A stretch of DNA of 64,000 nt from Glutamicibacter arilaitensis Re117 (GCF_000197735.1 NC_014550.1:2356001-2420000); one strand, 5' to 3'. Positions 27,050 through 37,539 are shown, counted from the stretch's first letter. The notes: generated from the sequence alone by a model not told the origin. Translations and numbers: made by a program.

Positions 27050-28222
27050 TCACAGCCCTATTTCCACTTGGTCGAGTTCCAACCAGCGCGCCATGCGTTC
27101 CAGCTCGGCACGCAACTCGCTTTCAATGCTGCTGTCAACGCCCGGCTCATAATGCACCTGCTTGGCGTGCAACACCGATCTGCTCCGGTCAGCTTTCAGG
27201 TCTACCCGGCCAACAAATTCTTCTCCATGGAGCATTGGGAAAACGTAATAGCCGTAGCGGCGGAGCTTTTCCGGGACATAGATTTCGATACGGTACTCGA
27301 AGTCGAAGAACTTCTCCAACCGGCGGCGGTTGAAAACCATGGAATCGAATGGCGAAAGCAAACGCAGATCGCGGTCGATCTTGCGTGGAATTTTGGTTCC
27401 GGCCTGCAGATAGCACGGTTCGGAAATGCCCTGAATCTGGACTTCTTCAATAAGCCCGTCGAGGGCTTGCGCAGCGAGTTCTTCCTTGGCCTCACGTATC
27501 GGCAGGCGGAAATACTCGGCGACACAGTGGGCGGTCGCCACACCGAGGGCCTTCAGTGCGCGCGCGACCAATCGGGTCAGGGCTTCATGGCGGTGCGGTG
27601 CATCAATTTCCGGTCGCAGCTCCACAACGTCGCCGGCCAGCGCATAACGGCGTTCAAACTGGGAGTTGCGTCCCAGGGTCAAAATCTGCGCTTGGGCGAA
27701 GAGGGACTCGGTGACGTATTTCGTGTCGTTCCAGTTCCAACCCCAGTGGGTCTTCACTTCAACCGGTGCCACATCCAGCGCTTGGCTGATTTGCCGGGCA
27801 CTGGATCCGGGATGCTCCTTGAGGTACTGCATAACCCGAGCCGAGAGTTCGTGCTGCTCGGTGCTGAACCCGGCGGACCTGTCATTCCAGGTTCTTCGCT
27901 GCCACACCCTCAGATCCTGGATCAGTTCTGCGCTGATCACCGAGGCTTCATGAGCCCAGTATTCGGTGATGGGACTGCGCGGTTTAGCCAAGAGCTGGTC
28001 CAGCGTGCTGATGTCATAGGCACCCAGCCGGGCAAATATCGGCATGTAGTGTGCCCGGCGCACCACATTGACCGAGTCGATCTGCAATTGCGCAATGCCA
28101 TCGATGGTGTTGACGATTTTCCGTGCGGTGACGGGTTGTTCTTTCCTGCTCTTGGACAGGCCTTGGGCGGCCAACGCGATTCGTCGAGCCTGTTTGAGGC
28201 TGAGAATGCGGTGGCCGCCCAA
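27050..28222 (-). CDS. YcaQ/AlkZ-like winged-helix DNA glycosylase
   Basis: 390 residues of the HTH_42/YcaQ superfamily. Characterised members remove bulky adducts or unhook interstrand crosslinks. The catalytic region reads QLQ at 45-47 followed by IDSVNVV, matching the Q-x-Q form of E. coli YcaQ rather than the Q-x-D form of AlkZ. The conserved WAHEAS stretch follows. Tandem winged helices and a C-terminal beta domain (GRVDLKADRSRSVL) complete it. The first codon is TTG with a weak ribosome site, so the start is uncertain. It lies 23 bases after the hpf stop. Confidence 0.85.
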   Translation of the reverse strand: MGGHRILSLKQARRIALAAQGLSKSRKEQPVTARKIVNTIDGIAQLQIDSVNVVRRAHYMPIFARLGAYDISTLDQLLAKPRSPITEYWAHEASVISAELIQDLRVWQRRTWNDRSAGFSTEQHELSARVMQYLKEHPGSSARQISQALDVAPVEVKTHWGWNWNDTKYVTESLFAQAQILTLGRNSQFERRYALAGDVVELRPEIDAPHRHEALTRLVARALKALGVATAHCVAEYFRLPIREAKEELAAQALDGLIEEVQIQGISEPCYLQAGTKIPRKIDRDLRLLSPFDSMVFNRRRLEKFFDFEYRIEIYVPEKLRRYGYYVFPMLHGEEFVGRVDLKADRSRSVLHAKQVHYEPGVDSSIESELRAELERMARWLELDQVEIGL

Positions 28223-28245
28223 GCTAGTTGCTGTTGTTCCGATGA

Positions 28246-28944
28246 CTAGCCTTCGGTTGCCATGGCTTTGTCACGGTAGCCACGAGTTTCCTTGGTGGCT
28301 TCTTCGTTGGAGCTCAGCGATGGGTCCAAGGAGATGACACCGTACTGGTACTGGGTACGACCGTAGACCACAGCATGCTCACCGGTGGCTTCATCGATGA
28401 ACAGGTAGAACGGGTGTCCAACCAATTCCATGCGATCCACTGCATCATCAACGCTCATCACTTCAGCTGGGAAGGACTTGCGGCGAATGACCACTGGCGA
28501 ATACTCGGCGTTTTCCTGAGCTTCAGCTGCTTCCGCGGCCTTCTGGGCTTCGATGGTTTCTTCAACCAGCGACTTTCCACTGGAAGCGGTTGGAAGGCTG
28601 CCGGTAGCCTGGTGGACAGCGACCGGGGTGTGGTTGCCGCGGTGAACCTTGCGCTTGTCGCGTGCCTTGCGCAGGCGTTCCAGCAGTTTAGCGAACGCGA
28701 TGTCGAAAGCGGCGAACTTGTCAGCGCCACGAGCTTCAGCTCGAATTGCTGGGCCACGGCCAACGACAGTCAATTCAACGGACAGTGCAGTGCTCTGATC
28801 ACGAGCGTGTGCTTCTTTGAGGACCTTGACGTCGATACGCTGTACTTTCGTAGCCAGCTGGTCAACCTTGGTGATTTTCTCATCAACATACTCCCGGAAA
28901 CGATCCGAAATGGTGATGTTGCGTCCGCTGTAGTTCAGCTCCAT
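28246..28944 (-). CDS. hpf: Ribosome hibernation-promoting factor, long form
   Basis: Inactivates and dimerises 70S ribosomes in stationary phase. The N-terminal S30AE domain begins MELNYSGRNITISDRFREYVDEKI, a linker follows, and the C-terminal long-HPF domain contains VIRRKSFPAEVMSVDDAVDRM and HPFYLFIDEATGEHAVVYGR. The ATG at 28944 has GGAGG 5 bases upstream and gives 232 residues; the longer frame to 29049 is not used. The mtrA-mtrB-lpqB-comF-hpf-secA order resembles that of mycobacteria. Confidence 0.95.
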   Translation of the reverse strand: MELNYSGRNITISDRFREYVDEKITKVDQLATKVQRIDVKVLKEAHARDQSTALSVELTVVGRGPAIRAEARGADKFAAFDIAFAKLLERLRKARDKRKVHRGNHTPVAVHQATGSLPTASSGKSLVEETIEAQKAAEAAEAQENAEYSPVVIRRKSFPAEVMSVDDAVDRMELVGHPFYLFIDEATGEHAVVYGRTQYQYGVISLDPSLSSNEEATKETRGYRDKAMATEG

Positions 28945-29113
28945 GGTGTCCTCCAATAGAGAGTCGGGTGACACAACAGTCCGAAAATTCTTTCTCTTCG
29001 GACTGAAGATGGGCTTTTCACTGCATCTGTGATGCATCCCATACTTCACCTTATGCCACCGTGGCCAAGATTCAAGTATCTGGGCTCACATTTTCCGATC
29101 GCGGTCAGCGTAA

Positions 29114-29902
29114 TCACTGTTCAGGGTCGGTATTCGGGGGTCTGGTCAAAGCCAGGACCACCGCGCTGGTGACGTCATATCCTGCCTCAATACATGCCAT
29201 CGCCGCATGCCTCAAGGTGGAACCGGTGGTGAGAACGTCATCAACCAGAATCACCGGCTGGCCTTTGACCGTGGCCGGCTCGGCAACAAAATGGGTCTGG
29301 CCGCCACGCCGGTCTGAACCGCTCTTGGTTTTCTGCGCCCCACCCATCGCATATCCGAACCGGTAGTGCAGCAAACTGCGGCATTCAAGATCAGCCCTGA
29401 ATAACCCGCTTTCCACACCGCGATCCAGCATGGTCTTCACCGGCCAGTACCCGCGTTGTCCCACTGCCTTGAGCGAGCTTGGCATCGGCACCACCAAGGT
29501 GGGCAGGTTCTCCCGCTGCGGCGCGCACCCGGCATTCAGTGCCGCAGCAAGATAAGGGGCAAACACCGACCCTAGGAAGTATCGTTGCTTGTTCTTGAAT
29601 GCCAGCAGCGCACGAGCCAACTCCTTGCCGTAGGCCCCGCAGGCACTCACGGCCAGCTGCCGGCTCAGCGCTGGGAGTTCAACGTACAGGTGATGGGAAT
29701 CAGGCAAAGGGGGCAGGTGCAGCTGGTGTTGGACTTCGCTGCGGCATTCGGGACAGAGCCGGAAGTCCGCCCGCCCGCAGACCGCGCAGCTGGCCGGAAG
29801 AATGAAGTTGGCAACTTCCCTGGCGCCAAATCCAATCCAGCGCATGCAGCGCTGATGGCACAGCTCATCAGCCAGCCGCATGCACTCGTCGAGAAATCCC
29901 AT
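29114..29902 (-). CDS. ComF-family phosphoribosyltransferase-like protein
   Basis: 262 residues. It carries the N-terminal Cys cluster CAVCGRADFRLCPEC (zinc-binding type) and the C-terminal PRTase signature VILVDDVLTTGSTLRHAA. This is the architecture of ComF/GntX proteins. In naturally competent bacteria ComF supports DNA uptake, but in actinobacteria its role is unproven. It lies between lpqB and hpf. Confidence 0.88.
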   Translation of the reverse strand: MGFLDECMRLADELCHQRCMRWIGFGAREVANFILPASCAVCGRADFRLCPECRSEVQHQLHLPPLPDSHHLYVELPALSRQLAVSACGAYGKELARALLAFKNKQRYFLGSVFAPYLAAALNAGCAPQRENLPTLVVPMPSSLKAVGQRGYWPVKTMLDRGVESGLFRADLECRSLLHYRFGYAMGGAQKTKSGSDRRGGQTHFVAEPATVKGQPVILVDDVLTTGSTLRHAAMACIEAGYDVTSAVVLALTRPPNTDPEQ

Positions 29903-29971
29903 AGCTCCAGATTCGTTGATTAGTCCGGAGCAGCACGGTGCCCGCGAGCGAGCTGTGGAGCATTGTGCTGG

Positions 29972-31675
29972 TTAGCCCGGGTAGGCCACGTCCAGGGCGA
30001 AGTCATCGAGTTCATGCCAGGAGTTGCCGACTCGGGTGTACAGCTTTTCGTTGGTTTCCGCATAGACTTCACGGCGGTTGCCCACACCCGTTGCGATGCC
30101 CACCATTCCCAACAGCAGCTGCAGGTGCTCGCTGCCGCCTTCAAAGGTAATCTGGGCCGCTTCAACGGCTTTGTCATTGCCCAGCTCGGCAACGATGATC
30201 GAGCTGTCCGAATCCCACAGGGCGGTATTCACTGGAACTTCTGGATAGATCTTCATCGGCGAATCGGTAAGTCCTCGCGGCACGCCCTCGGCATCACGGA
30301 TCACTCCGGCCACGTACACCGACGATTCCTTGCCCTTGGTCGCCACGATCAAGGCCCTCGCGCCGTCGCGTGAGATCCGCAGGGAATCAATCTGCGCGTC
30401 TTCCAGCCAGGCGACATCGATCGGGCGCGCTTCGCCCTTCATTTCGGTGTCGGCCGGAACCGCACGTATTGGCGTAGTAGCCCCGTTATCTGCTGTCCAG
30501 GTCCACCCGGCCAGATCCATCGAAGGCTGGATCAGTTCTCGGCCTTCCAAGGACAGGCTCAGTTCGCCCTTGTCGTCGATGCCCCACAGCTGGGTGCGTT
30601 TCCCGTTCAGGAAGGCATATCGGTTGCCGACCGGAGACATGGCGGGGTCGCGCGGGTTGTAACCGGAAATATCAGGTACGCCGCCCACCGGGATGATTGA
30701 CAGTCCCTTGACATAGACCAGGTACTGATCCGAGATGCCAATCAGCGTGTCCTGGGTGCTCGGGTTGATCTTGGCCGGCTCGATATTCGTGTCCTCTGAA
30801 GAGAGGTTCACTTCATTATCTTCACGCAGCAGCTTCACCTTGTCCACCCGGGCCAGGGTGGTCAGCGTCGCTTCAAGCTGCTGTTTCATCAGCGAGATGC
30901 CGCGGTCGGTGGCATCGGCGAAGGAATCGGAGTTCAGGTCAATAGTCGCTTCGCCATCGCGCACCGGTACCGCAGAACGCACCAATTCGCTGGCCGTTGA
31001 GAATGCCGAGACCACCGCGTTTTGCAGGTAGGGCGCAGGTCCGTCCAGCAGCGCTTCTACCATCGAGGTGGTGGTGCCGGATCCCGAGGTGAACCAACGG
31101 ACATCCGGGACCAGGTAGGCGAAGCTCGCATCGTAGAAGTACAGGGTCTGCGCAGCGAAGATCCTGGTGAAGGTCGAAGCTTCGAGCATGGTGCCGTCCG
31201 GAGCCTTGGTGATCCGCCATTCGCCTTGGACCTTGGAGACTTCAACATCTACGGCTCGGGTGGAGTGATCCGGGTAGTTGGTGCGCACGCCCTGCTCGTT
31301 GACTTCCCCGGTGATTTCAAGCTGGATCGTGTATCGGTTCGCGTTGGCCCCATTGACCACGTTGAAGGCGTCATAGATCAGGGTTTGGGTATCGCCGCGC
31401 CAGGTGTTCCCCAGCTGCGCGTTCATGTATTCGCGGGCGACTGCGTAGTCTTCGGAAACCGAGCGTCCGGCCTCGACGAATCCTTCGACGATGGCTCGGG
31501 CATCAGCGCCTTCGGCTGGCCCTTCGGCCGCATAGCTGTAGCTTTCGGCACCGCCGTCATCGGTTTCGGCTTCGATCTGCTGGACCGTGGAAGTTCTGGG
31601 AATCGAGGCGCATCCGGACAGTGCCAGCATCGCGCAGAGAATTATTGCGAGGCTGGAAAAGATCTTATCCTTCAT
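29972..31675 (-). CDS. lpqB: LpqB, lipoprotein accessory to MtrAB
   Basis: 567 residues. The signal sequence ends in the lipobox LALSGC (Cys about 22). A GerMN-type domain lies in the middle region ([22 protein letters not shown]), with a C-terminal beta-propeller of irregular repeats. In mycobacteria LpqB binds the extracellular part of the MtrB sensor and modulates MtrA phosphorylation. The start overlaps the mtrB stop by one base, so mtrA-mtrB-lpqB form one unit. Confidence 0.95.
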   Translation of the reverse strand: MKDKIFSSLAIILCAMLALSGCASIPRTSTVQQIEAETDDGGAESYSYAAEGPAEGADARAIVEGFVEAGRSVSEDYAVAREYMNAQLGNTWRGDTQTLIYDAFNVVNGANANRYTIQLEITGEVNEQGVRTNYPDHSTRAVDVEVSKVQGEWRITKAPDGTMLEASTFTRIFAAQTLYFYDASFAYLVPDVRWFTSGSGTTTSMVEALLDGPAPYLQNAVVSAFSTASELVRSAVPVRDGEATIDLNSDSFADATDRGISLMKQQLEATLTTLARVDKVKLLREDNEVNLSSEDTNIEPAKINPSTQDTLIGISDQYLVYVKGLSIIPVGGVPDISGYNPRDPAMSPVGNRYAFLNGKRTQLWGIDDKGELSLSLEGRELIQPSMDLAGWTWTADNGATTPIRAVPADTEMKGEARPIDVAWLEDAQIDSLRISRDGARALIVATKGKESSVYVAGVIRDAEGVPRGLTDSPMKIYPEVPVNTALWDSDSSIIVAELGNDKAVEAAQITFEGGSEHLQLLLGMVGIATGVGNRREVYAETNEKLYTRVGNSWHELDDFALDVAYPG

Positions 31676-33495
31676 CAGCTCTCCCCTTCTTTCTTCCGTT
31701 CGCCGCTTCCCAGGCTTGGGTCGGTGACATCGTCATCGGGCGATGCCTCATCCAAGTCCAGGTCGAGAATCAGCGGGGTGTAGCCGATCTTGGGGACTTC
31801 ACCAGTGAGCGGGAAGCTGTCGCCCAAGACGACGCTCGCCAGGCTTTCAGGAACCGATGGGTCAAGCGGAAGCGGCGAGGAAACAATTTCTTGCTCTTCG
31901 CTGCGCGGCAGGGTCAAGCGGAAGACCGAACCCACGCCCGGCTTGCCCCACGCTTCCAAACGGCCATCGTGCAACCGGGTGTCTTCCATTGAAATGGACA
32001 GGCCCAAGCCGGAACCGCCGGTGGTTCGCGCACGCGCCGGGTCGGCGCGCCAGAAACGGTCGAAGACGTGCCGGCAGGCTTCTTCGGACATGCCGATGCC
32101 GTAGTCGCGCACCGTGATGGCCACGGCGTTCTGATTGGATCCGATGGTGATATCGATCGGCTTGCCTTCGCCATGCTCCACAGCGTTGAGCACCAGGTTG
32201 CGAATGACGCGCTCCACACGGCGGGGGTCCACTTCCGCTACGCAGCCGTCGCTGGGAGCGTTCAGCCGGATCATCGAACCGTATTCGTCAGCCACCGGGG
32301 TGGCGATATCGATGACCTTGCGGGCAATGACGTTCAGGTCTGTTGATTCCCTGTCGAGTACTGCAACGCCGGCATCGAAGCGCGATACTTCCAGCAGGTC
32401 ATTGAGCAGGTGCTGGAAACGCTCAATTTGGTTGTACATCAGCTCAGCGGAGCGTGCGGTCAGCGGGTCGAAATTTTCGCGCGCATCGTGAATCACTTCG
32501 GCCGCCATGCGTACGGTGGTCAGCGGGGTGCGCAATTCGTGGGAGACATCTGAAACGAATCGCTGCTGCATTGCGGAAAGGTTGTTCAAGGCGGTGATCT
32601 GCTCTTGCAAGGAGTGCGCCATATGGTTGAAAGCCGAGCCCAAGCGGGCCACTTCATCCTTGCCGGCCACCTTCATGCGGCGATCCAGGTCCCCTGAGGC
32701 AATGCGTTCGGAAACGTAGGCGGCGTCGGCTACCGGGCGGACCACGGTTCGGGCTACCGACCAGGCTACGAAGCCTACGACCACCAGCAGGATCAGGCCA
32801 GTGAAAGCCATCGCGCGGTTAATGAATTCGAGGGTGTCCTGGACGCTGGACAGGTCATAGACCAGGTACAGGCCATATTCTCGTCCGGGCGGGATCAGCA
32901 CCTTGGTGCCCACGATCAGCCCGGGCTGGGTTGCATCCTCGGCGCCCAGTTCGATGGAACGCCAATAGATCCCCTGATCCCCTGCAACGCGCTCCGAAAG
33001 ATCGGCAGGGATCGCTCGGGTGGTCAGGGAGCCAGAAGCCATCGGGCCGACATACAGGGACTGGTCACCGGCAATGGGCATCAGCACGAAGTCGCGAACC
33101 ACTGTCGCGCCATCGCCTTCCAACGCAGACAGGGTGGAGTTCACCAGCGCCTGGGTGGAGGCGCGGTCAGTGGTGGACGCTGATTCAAGAATGGAGCGGG
33201 CCTGGGACAGGCCGCGTTCTGATTCCTTGGAGATCTGGTTGACACGCTCGTCAAAGAGCGTCGAGGAAATCTGGTTGGAGAGGAAGGCACCGGCGGCAAC
33301 CAAGGCGAGCGCGGTGAACAGCAGCGTCGAGATGACGGTACGGAACAGCAGGTGCCGTTGCCAGCGCAGTCTGCCGGTGCTCCACGGATGCTTGATCCAT
33401 TGCTCGATTTTGCTCCACCGCGCAGATTTGGCCTGCGAGTGGGCATGCACATCGACCGGAACCAATTCTGCACCGGTCGACGTGTGCGGGCTCAA
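31675..33495 (-). CDS. mtrB: MtrB sensor histidine kinase
   Basis: Membrane kinase of the MtrAB system that controls cell-wall hydrolases and osmotic responses in Actinobacteria. 606 residues: two membrane segments (about 51-72 and 229-248) flank an extracytoplasmic sensor region. Then come HAMP (about 250-305), HisKA with [17 protein letters not shown] (His 319) and HATPase with [10 protein letters not shown] and GGSGLGLSI. The start is TTG, overlapping the mtrA stop as TTGA, consistent with coupled translation. Confidence 0.96.
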   Translation of the reverse strand: MSPHTSTGAELVPVDVHAHSQAKSARWSKIEQWIKHPWSTGRLRWQRHLLFRTVISTLLFTALALVAAGAFLSNQISSTLFDERVNQISKESERGLSQARSILESASTTDRASTQALVNSTLSALEGDGATVVRDFVLMPIAGDQSLYVGPMASGSLTTRAIPADLSERVAGDQGIYWRSIELGAEDATQPGLIVGTKVLIPPGREYGLYLVYDLSSVQDTLEFINRAMAFTGLILLVVVGFVAWSVARTVVRPVADAAYVSERIASGDLDRRMKVAGKDEVARLGSAFNHMAHSLQEQITALNNLSAMQQRFVSDVSHELRTPLTTVRMAAEVIHDARENFDPLTARSAELMYNQIERFQHLLNDLLEVSRFDAGVAVLDRESTDLNVIARKVIDIATPVADEYGSMIRLNAPSDGCVAEVDPRRVERVIRNLVLNAVEHGEGKPIDITIGSNQNAVAITVRDYGIGMSEEACRHVFDRFWRADPARARTTGGSGLGLSISMEDTRLHDGRLEAWGKPGVGSVFRLTLPRSEEQEIVSSPLPLDPSVPESLASVVLGDSFPLTGEVPKIGYTPLILDLDLDEASPDDDVTDPSLGSGERKKEGES

Positions 33496-34172
33496 CTTGC
33501 CGAACCAGCCTTGTAGCCCACACCGCGCACGGTCTGGATGATCTGCGGTTTCTCCGGATCAATCTCGATCTTGGAGCGCAGACGCTGCACGTGTACGTTG
33601 ACCAGTCGGGTATCTGCCGCGTGGCGGTAACCCCAGACTGCTTCAAGCAGTTGCTCGCGGCTGAAGACCTGCCATGGCTTGCGTGCCATGGTGACCAGAA
33701 GGTCGAATTCCAGCGGGGTCAGTGAAACCACATCGGTTCCGCGGGTCACCCGGTGGCCGGCCACATCGATGGTCACTTCGCCTACCTGCAAGGTTTCGGC
33801 GGCGTGGGTTTCGTTTGGACGCAGGCGGGCACGCACGCGGGCTACGAGTTCGGCTGGCTTGAAAGGCTTTGGCACGTAGTCATCGGCACCTGATTCCAGG
33901 CCGCGGACCACGTCAGCGGTGTCCGACTTGGCGGTGAGCATCACGACCGGGACATCTGATTCAGCGCTGATCAGCTTGCAGACTTTAATCCCATCGATGC
34001 CCGGAAGCATCAGGTCAAGGAGCACCAGATCTGGGTTCGACTCACGGAATGCTTCCAGAGCACCGGAACCCTCATAGCAAAATGAGGTATCGAAACCATC
34101 ATTTTGCAAGACGATGCCAATCATTTCTGACAACGCTTCGTCATCATCAACGACTAAAATCCGTGCCTTCAT
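33492..34172 (-). CDS. mtrA: MtrA response regulator
   Basis: OmpR-family regulator, 226 residues. The receiver domain begins MKARILVVDDDEALSEMIG with phospho-acceptor Asp 53 in LLDLMLPG. The C-terminal winged helix reads LTPLEFDLLVTMARKPWQVFSREQLLEAVWGYRH. ATG 34172 is chosen because GGGGGA lies just upstream; the longer frame to 34292 covers intergenic sequence. Known MtrA targets include peptidoglycan hydrolase genes such as LysM/transglycosylase genes, so the gene at 12112 is a possible target (inference). Confidence 0.97.
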   Translation of the reverse strand: MKARILVVDDDEALSEMIGIVLQNDGFDTSFCYEGSGALEAFRESNPDLVLLDLMLPGIDGIKVCKLISAESDVPVVMLTAKSDTADVVRGLESGADDYVPKPFKPAELVARVRARLRPNETHAAETLQVGEVTIDVAGHRVTRGTDVVSLTPLEFDLLVTMARKPWQVFSREQLLEAVWGYRHAADTRLVNVHVQRLRSKIEIDPEKPQIIQTVRGVGYKAGSAS

Positions 34173-34307
34173 CCCATGTCCCCCTGAAACCGTAGGTCGA
34201 GGTTTCAACCAACTGGCTAAACCGGGTAGATCAGCTACCCCACTATTCCTAAGATACATGATCAACTGCCCTTTTCGGGCTGTGACCGGCATGAATCAGG
34301 CAGTTAG

Positions 34308-35372
34308 CTACGCATCAACTCTTGTCTGCTCCAACGCTTGGGCATAACTGGCTAGATGCTGGAGGGTTCCGATCGCCTGCGTCGAGGTGCAAGTGGAGAA
34401 ATCTCCACGCGGCATCAGGGTTAGCGCACCAAGCTGTTCCAGTCCCAAACCCAGCTGGCGCCAGGGGCGGAGAATGGTTTTAACCGCTTGAACCACGCCC
34501 GGTGCCCGTGCTCCAGGGGCAAGCGCCTGCAAGAAGACCCGGCCTCCGCTTTCAACCAGCCCGGCGATCCGTTCCCATTTGGCGTTGGTCATGCCTTCAG
34601 GATCAATCACCAATGCGTCGGCTCCGGCCTGGTGCAAGATCTCCACCCGTTCAATCCAGCGCTCATCACCGGTAGGCAGGTTCAGCAACGAGGTGAACTG
34701 GCGATACGGGTCCTGGCCGGAAAGCACTTCGAGGAACTGCGCATAGGAGCTGCGCACTTCAGCGCGTGGAATCGAACGCAGGGTTCGGTAACCGCTGGCG
34801 GTGCTCACCGTGCCATCAAGCACTGCTCCGAACAAGGGTTCATCGAGCTGGAGCGTGAAGTCGCGCAGCGAGGTAATGCGCGCCAGCCGCTGAAGATGCT
34901 CGCTGATGCCGTGGGCGTAAGACTCGATGATGTCGCGGCGGGCCCCATGGTCGCTGATAACCCGTTCACCGTTGGCAAGGTACAAGCTGGCGGCCAGGGT
35001 CCATGGACCCAGCACGCTCAGCTTGAGCCGCTGTGCAGGTTTCGACTCGGCGCCGAGCACGTCTGCGAGCAGGTTCTCGTCGCTGCGCAGAATGCTGCGG
35101 GCCCGGCGGGCGTCAATTCCGTCAGGGGTGCCAACGCGCCATCCGTGCGGCTGCAGGTCGAACCCGAGCTCCGCAAGCATGGTGGCGCTGCGTCCTACCG
35201 CATCGGCTCCCACGCCGCGATCGGGCAGCTGCGGGAAAACTGCGAGATTCGGCTCGCCTAATTCACCGCGCACCACCTCGTGGATGGCCATCGGGTCGGT
35301 GCCCGGAAACTGGCAGAACGCGGTGGCGTACACATCCTGGCGGAGAACTGCTTGGTTCTCTTGCTTAAGCAT
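34308..35372 (-). CDS. MetE/UROD-like protein (methionine synthase fold, function uncertain)
   Basis: 354 residues related to the C-terminal barrel of cobalamin-independent methionine synthase. The start region reads YATAFCQFPGTDPMAIHEVV, with FTLQLDEPLFGAVLDG in the middle and LTLMPRGDFSTCTSTQ near the end. The His-x-Cys zinc ligand pair of MetE (as in HMCYS-type motifs) is not seen, and the N-terminal half of MetE is absent. True methionine synthase activity is therefore doubtful. The gene overlaps the chorismate mutase gene by 8 bases and is probably co-expressed with it. Confidence 0.75.
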   Translation of the reverse strand: MLKQENQAVLRQDVYATAFCQFPGTDPMAIHEVVRGELGEPNLAVFPQLPDRGVGADAVGRSATMLAELGFDLQPHGWRVGTPDGIDARRARSILRSDENLLADVLGAESKPAQRLKLSVLGPWTLAASLYLANGERVISDHGARRDIIESYAHGISEHLQRLARITSLRDFTLQLDEPLFGAVLDGTVSTASGYRTLRSIPRAEVRSSYAQFLEVLSGQDPYRQFTSLLNLPTGDERWIERVEILHQAGADALVIDPEGMTNAKWERIAGLVESGGRVFLQALAPGARAPGVVQAVKTILRPWRQLGLGLEQLGALTLMPRGDFSTCTSTQAIGTLQHLASYAQALEQTRVDA

Positions 35373-35742
35373 TGTTATGCGAGTCAGAAATGTTCTGGTG
35401 GTGGCGGATGACTTCAGAGATCACGAAATTCAAGAACTTTTCAGCGAATTCCGGATCAAGGTGCGCTTCATGAGCCAGGGCGCGCAGACGCTCGATCTGC
35501 GCCTTCTCGCGATTGGGATCGCTTGGCGGCAGCTGGTGCATGGCTTTCAGATGACCTACGCGCTGGGTCGCCTTGAAGCGTTCAGCCAATAGGAAGACCA
35601 GTTGGGCATCGAAGTTGTCGATGCTGCCGCGGATGGCATACAGCTCTTCGAGGACTTCATTTTGGACCTCGCCCTGCAACGAGCTGGCGTGCGGGTCGAA
35701 TGACTGGGCGCTCTCAGCGTTCTTCGGCTCGTTCATATTCAC
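35365..35742 (-). CDS. Chorismate mutase, AroQ class
   Basis: Converts chorismate to prephenate for Phe and Tyr synthesis. 125 residues, all helical: LEELYAIRGSIDNFDAQLVFLLAERFKATQRVGHLKA (helix 1, with conserved Arg and the ERF..T..VG..K pattern), DPNREKAQIERLRALA (conserved D-x-x-R/E), and the C-terminal helix FVISEVIRHHQNI. It resembles actinobacterial AroQ proteins that are stimulated by DAHP synthase. It precedes and overlaps the MetE-like gene. Confidence 0.92.
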   Translation of the reverse strand: MNMNEPKNAESAQSFDPHASSLQGEVQNEVLEELYAIRGSIDNFDAQLVFLLAERFKATQRVGHLKAMHQLPPSDPNREKAQIERLRALAHEAHLDPEFAEKFLNFVISEVIRHHQNISDSHNNA

Positions 35743-35781
35743 CAGTTTACGGGTTCATCAGTCGTATTACCCACAAGGTGA

Positions 35782-35822
35782 CATGCCCCGGACACGGTGT
35801 TTCCACCATGTCCGGGGCATGC
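35782..35822 (-). terminator. Hairpin at the end of the peptide ABC operon
   Basis: A near-perfect stem with arms CATGCCCCGGACA / TGTCCGGGGCATG and an extension GGTG / CACC around a small loop lies 26 bases past the ATPase stop. There is no clear T-run, so it may act as an end-protecting or Rho-assisted terminator. Confidence 0.6.
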
Positions 35823-35847
35823 GCCGACTTCGCTGATCCGCCGTCTG

Positions 35848-37539
35848 CTAGGAAGCGTTCAGCTGTTCAATGAGTTTTCGGCGCTGTGCCTGCTCCCGCG
35901 GGTCTGGGACAGGCAGCGAGGCGATCAGCCGCTGGGTGTACTCATGCTGCGGGTTGGCCAGAACCTTCGAGCCAAGGCCTTCCTCCAGCAGCTGGCCGCG
36001 GAACAGCACGCCCACCCAGGTTGCCAGCTGGTCCACTACAGCCAAGTCGTGCGAGACGAAAAGGGCTGCGAAGCCCAGCTCGGCCTGCAGTTCGCGGAAC
36101 AGCTCGAGCACCTTGGCCTGGACCGAGACATCCAGCGCACTGGTTGGCTCATCGGCAATCAGCAGCTTTGGATCCAGGGCCAGTGCACGGGCCAGCGAGG
36201 CACGCTGGCGCTGTCCGCCGGAGAGCTCATGCGGGTACCGGTTGGCGAAGCCTGCTGGAAGCTGCACGGCTTCAAGCAGTTCGCCGACCTTCGCACGGTT
36301 CTGCACCGGGTTCAAGTCCCGGTGCACCTGAAGCGGCTCGGCCACGCATTCGCCCACGGTCAGGTGCGGGTTGAAGCTGGCAGCCGGGTCCTGGAAGACA
36401 AAGCCGATCTGCTCGCGCAGCGGCTTGAAGGTGCGTTCCTTGAACTGAGCCATTTCATAGCCCAGTACCTTCAACGAACCACCGGTGATGCGGTTCAACC
36501 CGGCGATGCTGCGGCCAATGGTGGTTTTGCCCGAACCGGACTCCCCCACCAGGCCGTAGACTTCGCCGGCATGGATTTTCAGGTCCACCTCATTGACCGC
36601 GGTGAAGCCGGCTGCACCCATGCGCCCGGGGAAGTGCACCTTCAGCCCCTGTGCTTCAACCAGCACCGGCGCGTCCTGGTTAGGCCGTTCCACCAGACCG
36701 GCCGAGGCGCTTTCGCGGCCCAGGTGCGGCACGGCGGCAAGCAGGGACTTGGTGTAGTCCTCTTGCGGGGATTCGAAGAGCTCGATGGCTGGCGCCTGCT
36801 CCACGATCTGCCCCTGGTTCATCACGATCACCCGGTCGGCAATATCGGCAACCACGCCCATATTGTGGGTGATGATGACAATGGCGGTGCCCAGCTCATC
36901 GCGCAGATCGCGCAGCAGCTGGAGGATTTCGGCCTGCACCGTGACATCCAGTGCGGTGGTAGGCTCATCGGCCACGATCAGCTCCGGCTTCAAAGCCAGC
37001 GCGGCGGCGATGACCACGCGCTGCTTCTGCCCGCCGGAGAACTGGTGCGGGTAGTAATCCACGCGGGCTTCAGGATCCGGGATGCCGACCTGGCGCATCG
37101 CTTCGATGGCCCGGGCCTTGGCGTCCTTCTTGGAGATCTTGTTGTGCGCGCGGATGCCCTCCATGATCTGCCAGCCCACGGTGTAGACCGGGTTCAAAGC
37201 GGTGGAAGGCTCCTGGAAGACCATCGCCACGTCGCGGCCGCGGGTTGCGCGCAGTTCATGTCCGCGCAAGGTGAGCATGTTCTTGCCGTTGAGGTACACC
37301 CCGCCGCGCGAGGCACCGTTCTCGGCAAGGATGCCCAGTGCGGTACGTGCGGTAACGGACTTGCCGGACCCGGACTCGCCCACAATTGCCAGGATCTCTC
37401 CGGCCTTCACGGACAGGTCCACACCGCGCACTGCCGGCACGGCGCCGGCATCGGTGACGAAGTCGATATTCAGGTCTTCAATGCGCAAGACCTCAGGGGC
37501 TGCAGCTGCCTCGGAGTTGAGGATAGGACTGTTGGTCAC
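35848..37539 (-). CDS. Peptide ABC importer, fused double ATPase (DppDF-type)
   Basis: 563 residues containing two complete ABC ATPases in tandem. The first has Walker A GESGSGKSVTART, signature FSGGQKQRVVIA and Walker B LIVADEPTTALD. The second has GESGSGKTTIGRS, LSGGQRQRASLA and LLIADEPTSALD. Each is followed by the oligopeptide-family C-terminal region. DppD and DppF equivalents are thus fused. It powers uptake of peptides or a related substrate with the neighbouring permeases. It overlaps the permease gene by 4 bases. Confidence 0.93.
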   Translation of the reverse strand: MTNSPILNSEAAAAPEVLRIEDLNIDFVTDAGAVPAVRGVDLSVKAGEILAIVGESGSGKSVTARTALGILAENGASRGGVYLNGKNMLTLRGHELRATRGRDVAMVFQEPSTALNPVYTVGWQIMEGIRAHNKISKKDAKARAIEAMRQVGIPDPEARVDYYPHQFSGGQKQRVVIAAALALKPELIVADEPTTALDVTVQAEILQLLRDLRDELGTAIVIITHNMGVVADIADRVIVMNQGQIVEQAPAIELFESPQEDYTKSLLAAVPHLGRESASAGLVERPNQDAPVLVEAQGLKVHFPGRMGAAGFTAVNEVDLKIHAGEVYGLVGESGSGKTTIGRSIAGLNRITGGSLKVLGYEMAQFKERTFKPLREQIGFVFQDPAASFNPHLTVGECVAEPLQVHRDLNPVQNRAKVGELLEAVQLPAGFANRYPHELSGGQRQRASLARALALDPKLLIADEPTSALDVSVQAKVLELFRELQAELGFAALFVSHDLAVVDQLATWVGVLFRGQLLEEGLGSKVLANPQHEYTQRLIASLPVPDPREQAQRRKLIEQLNAS

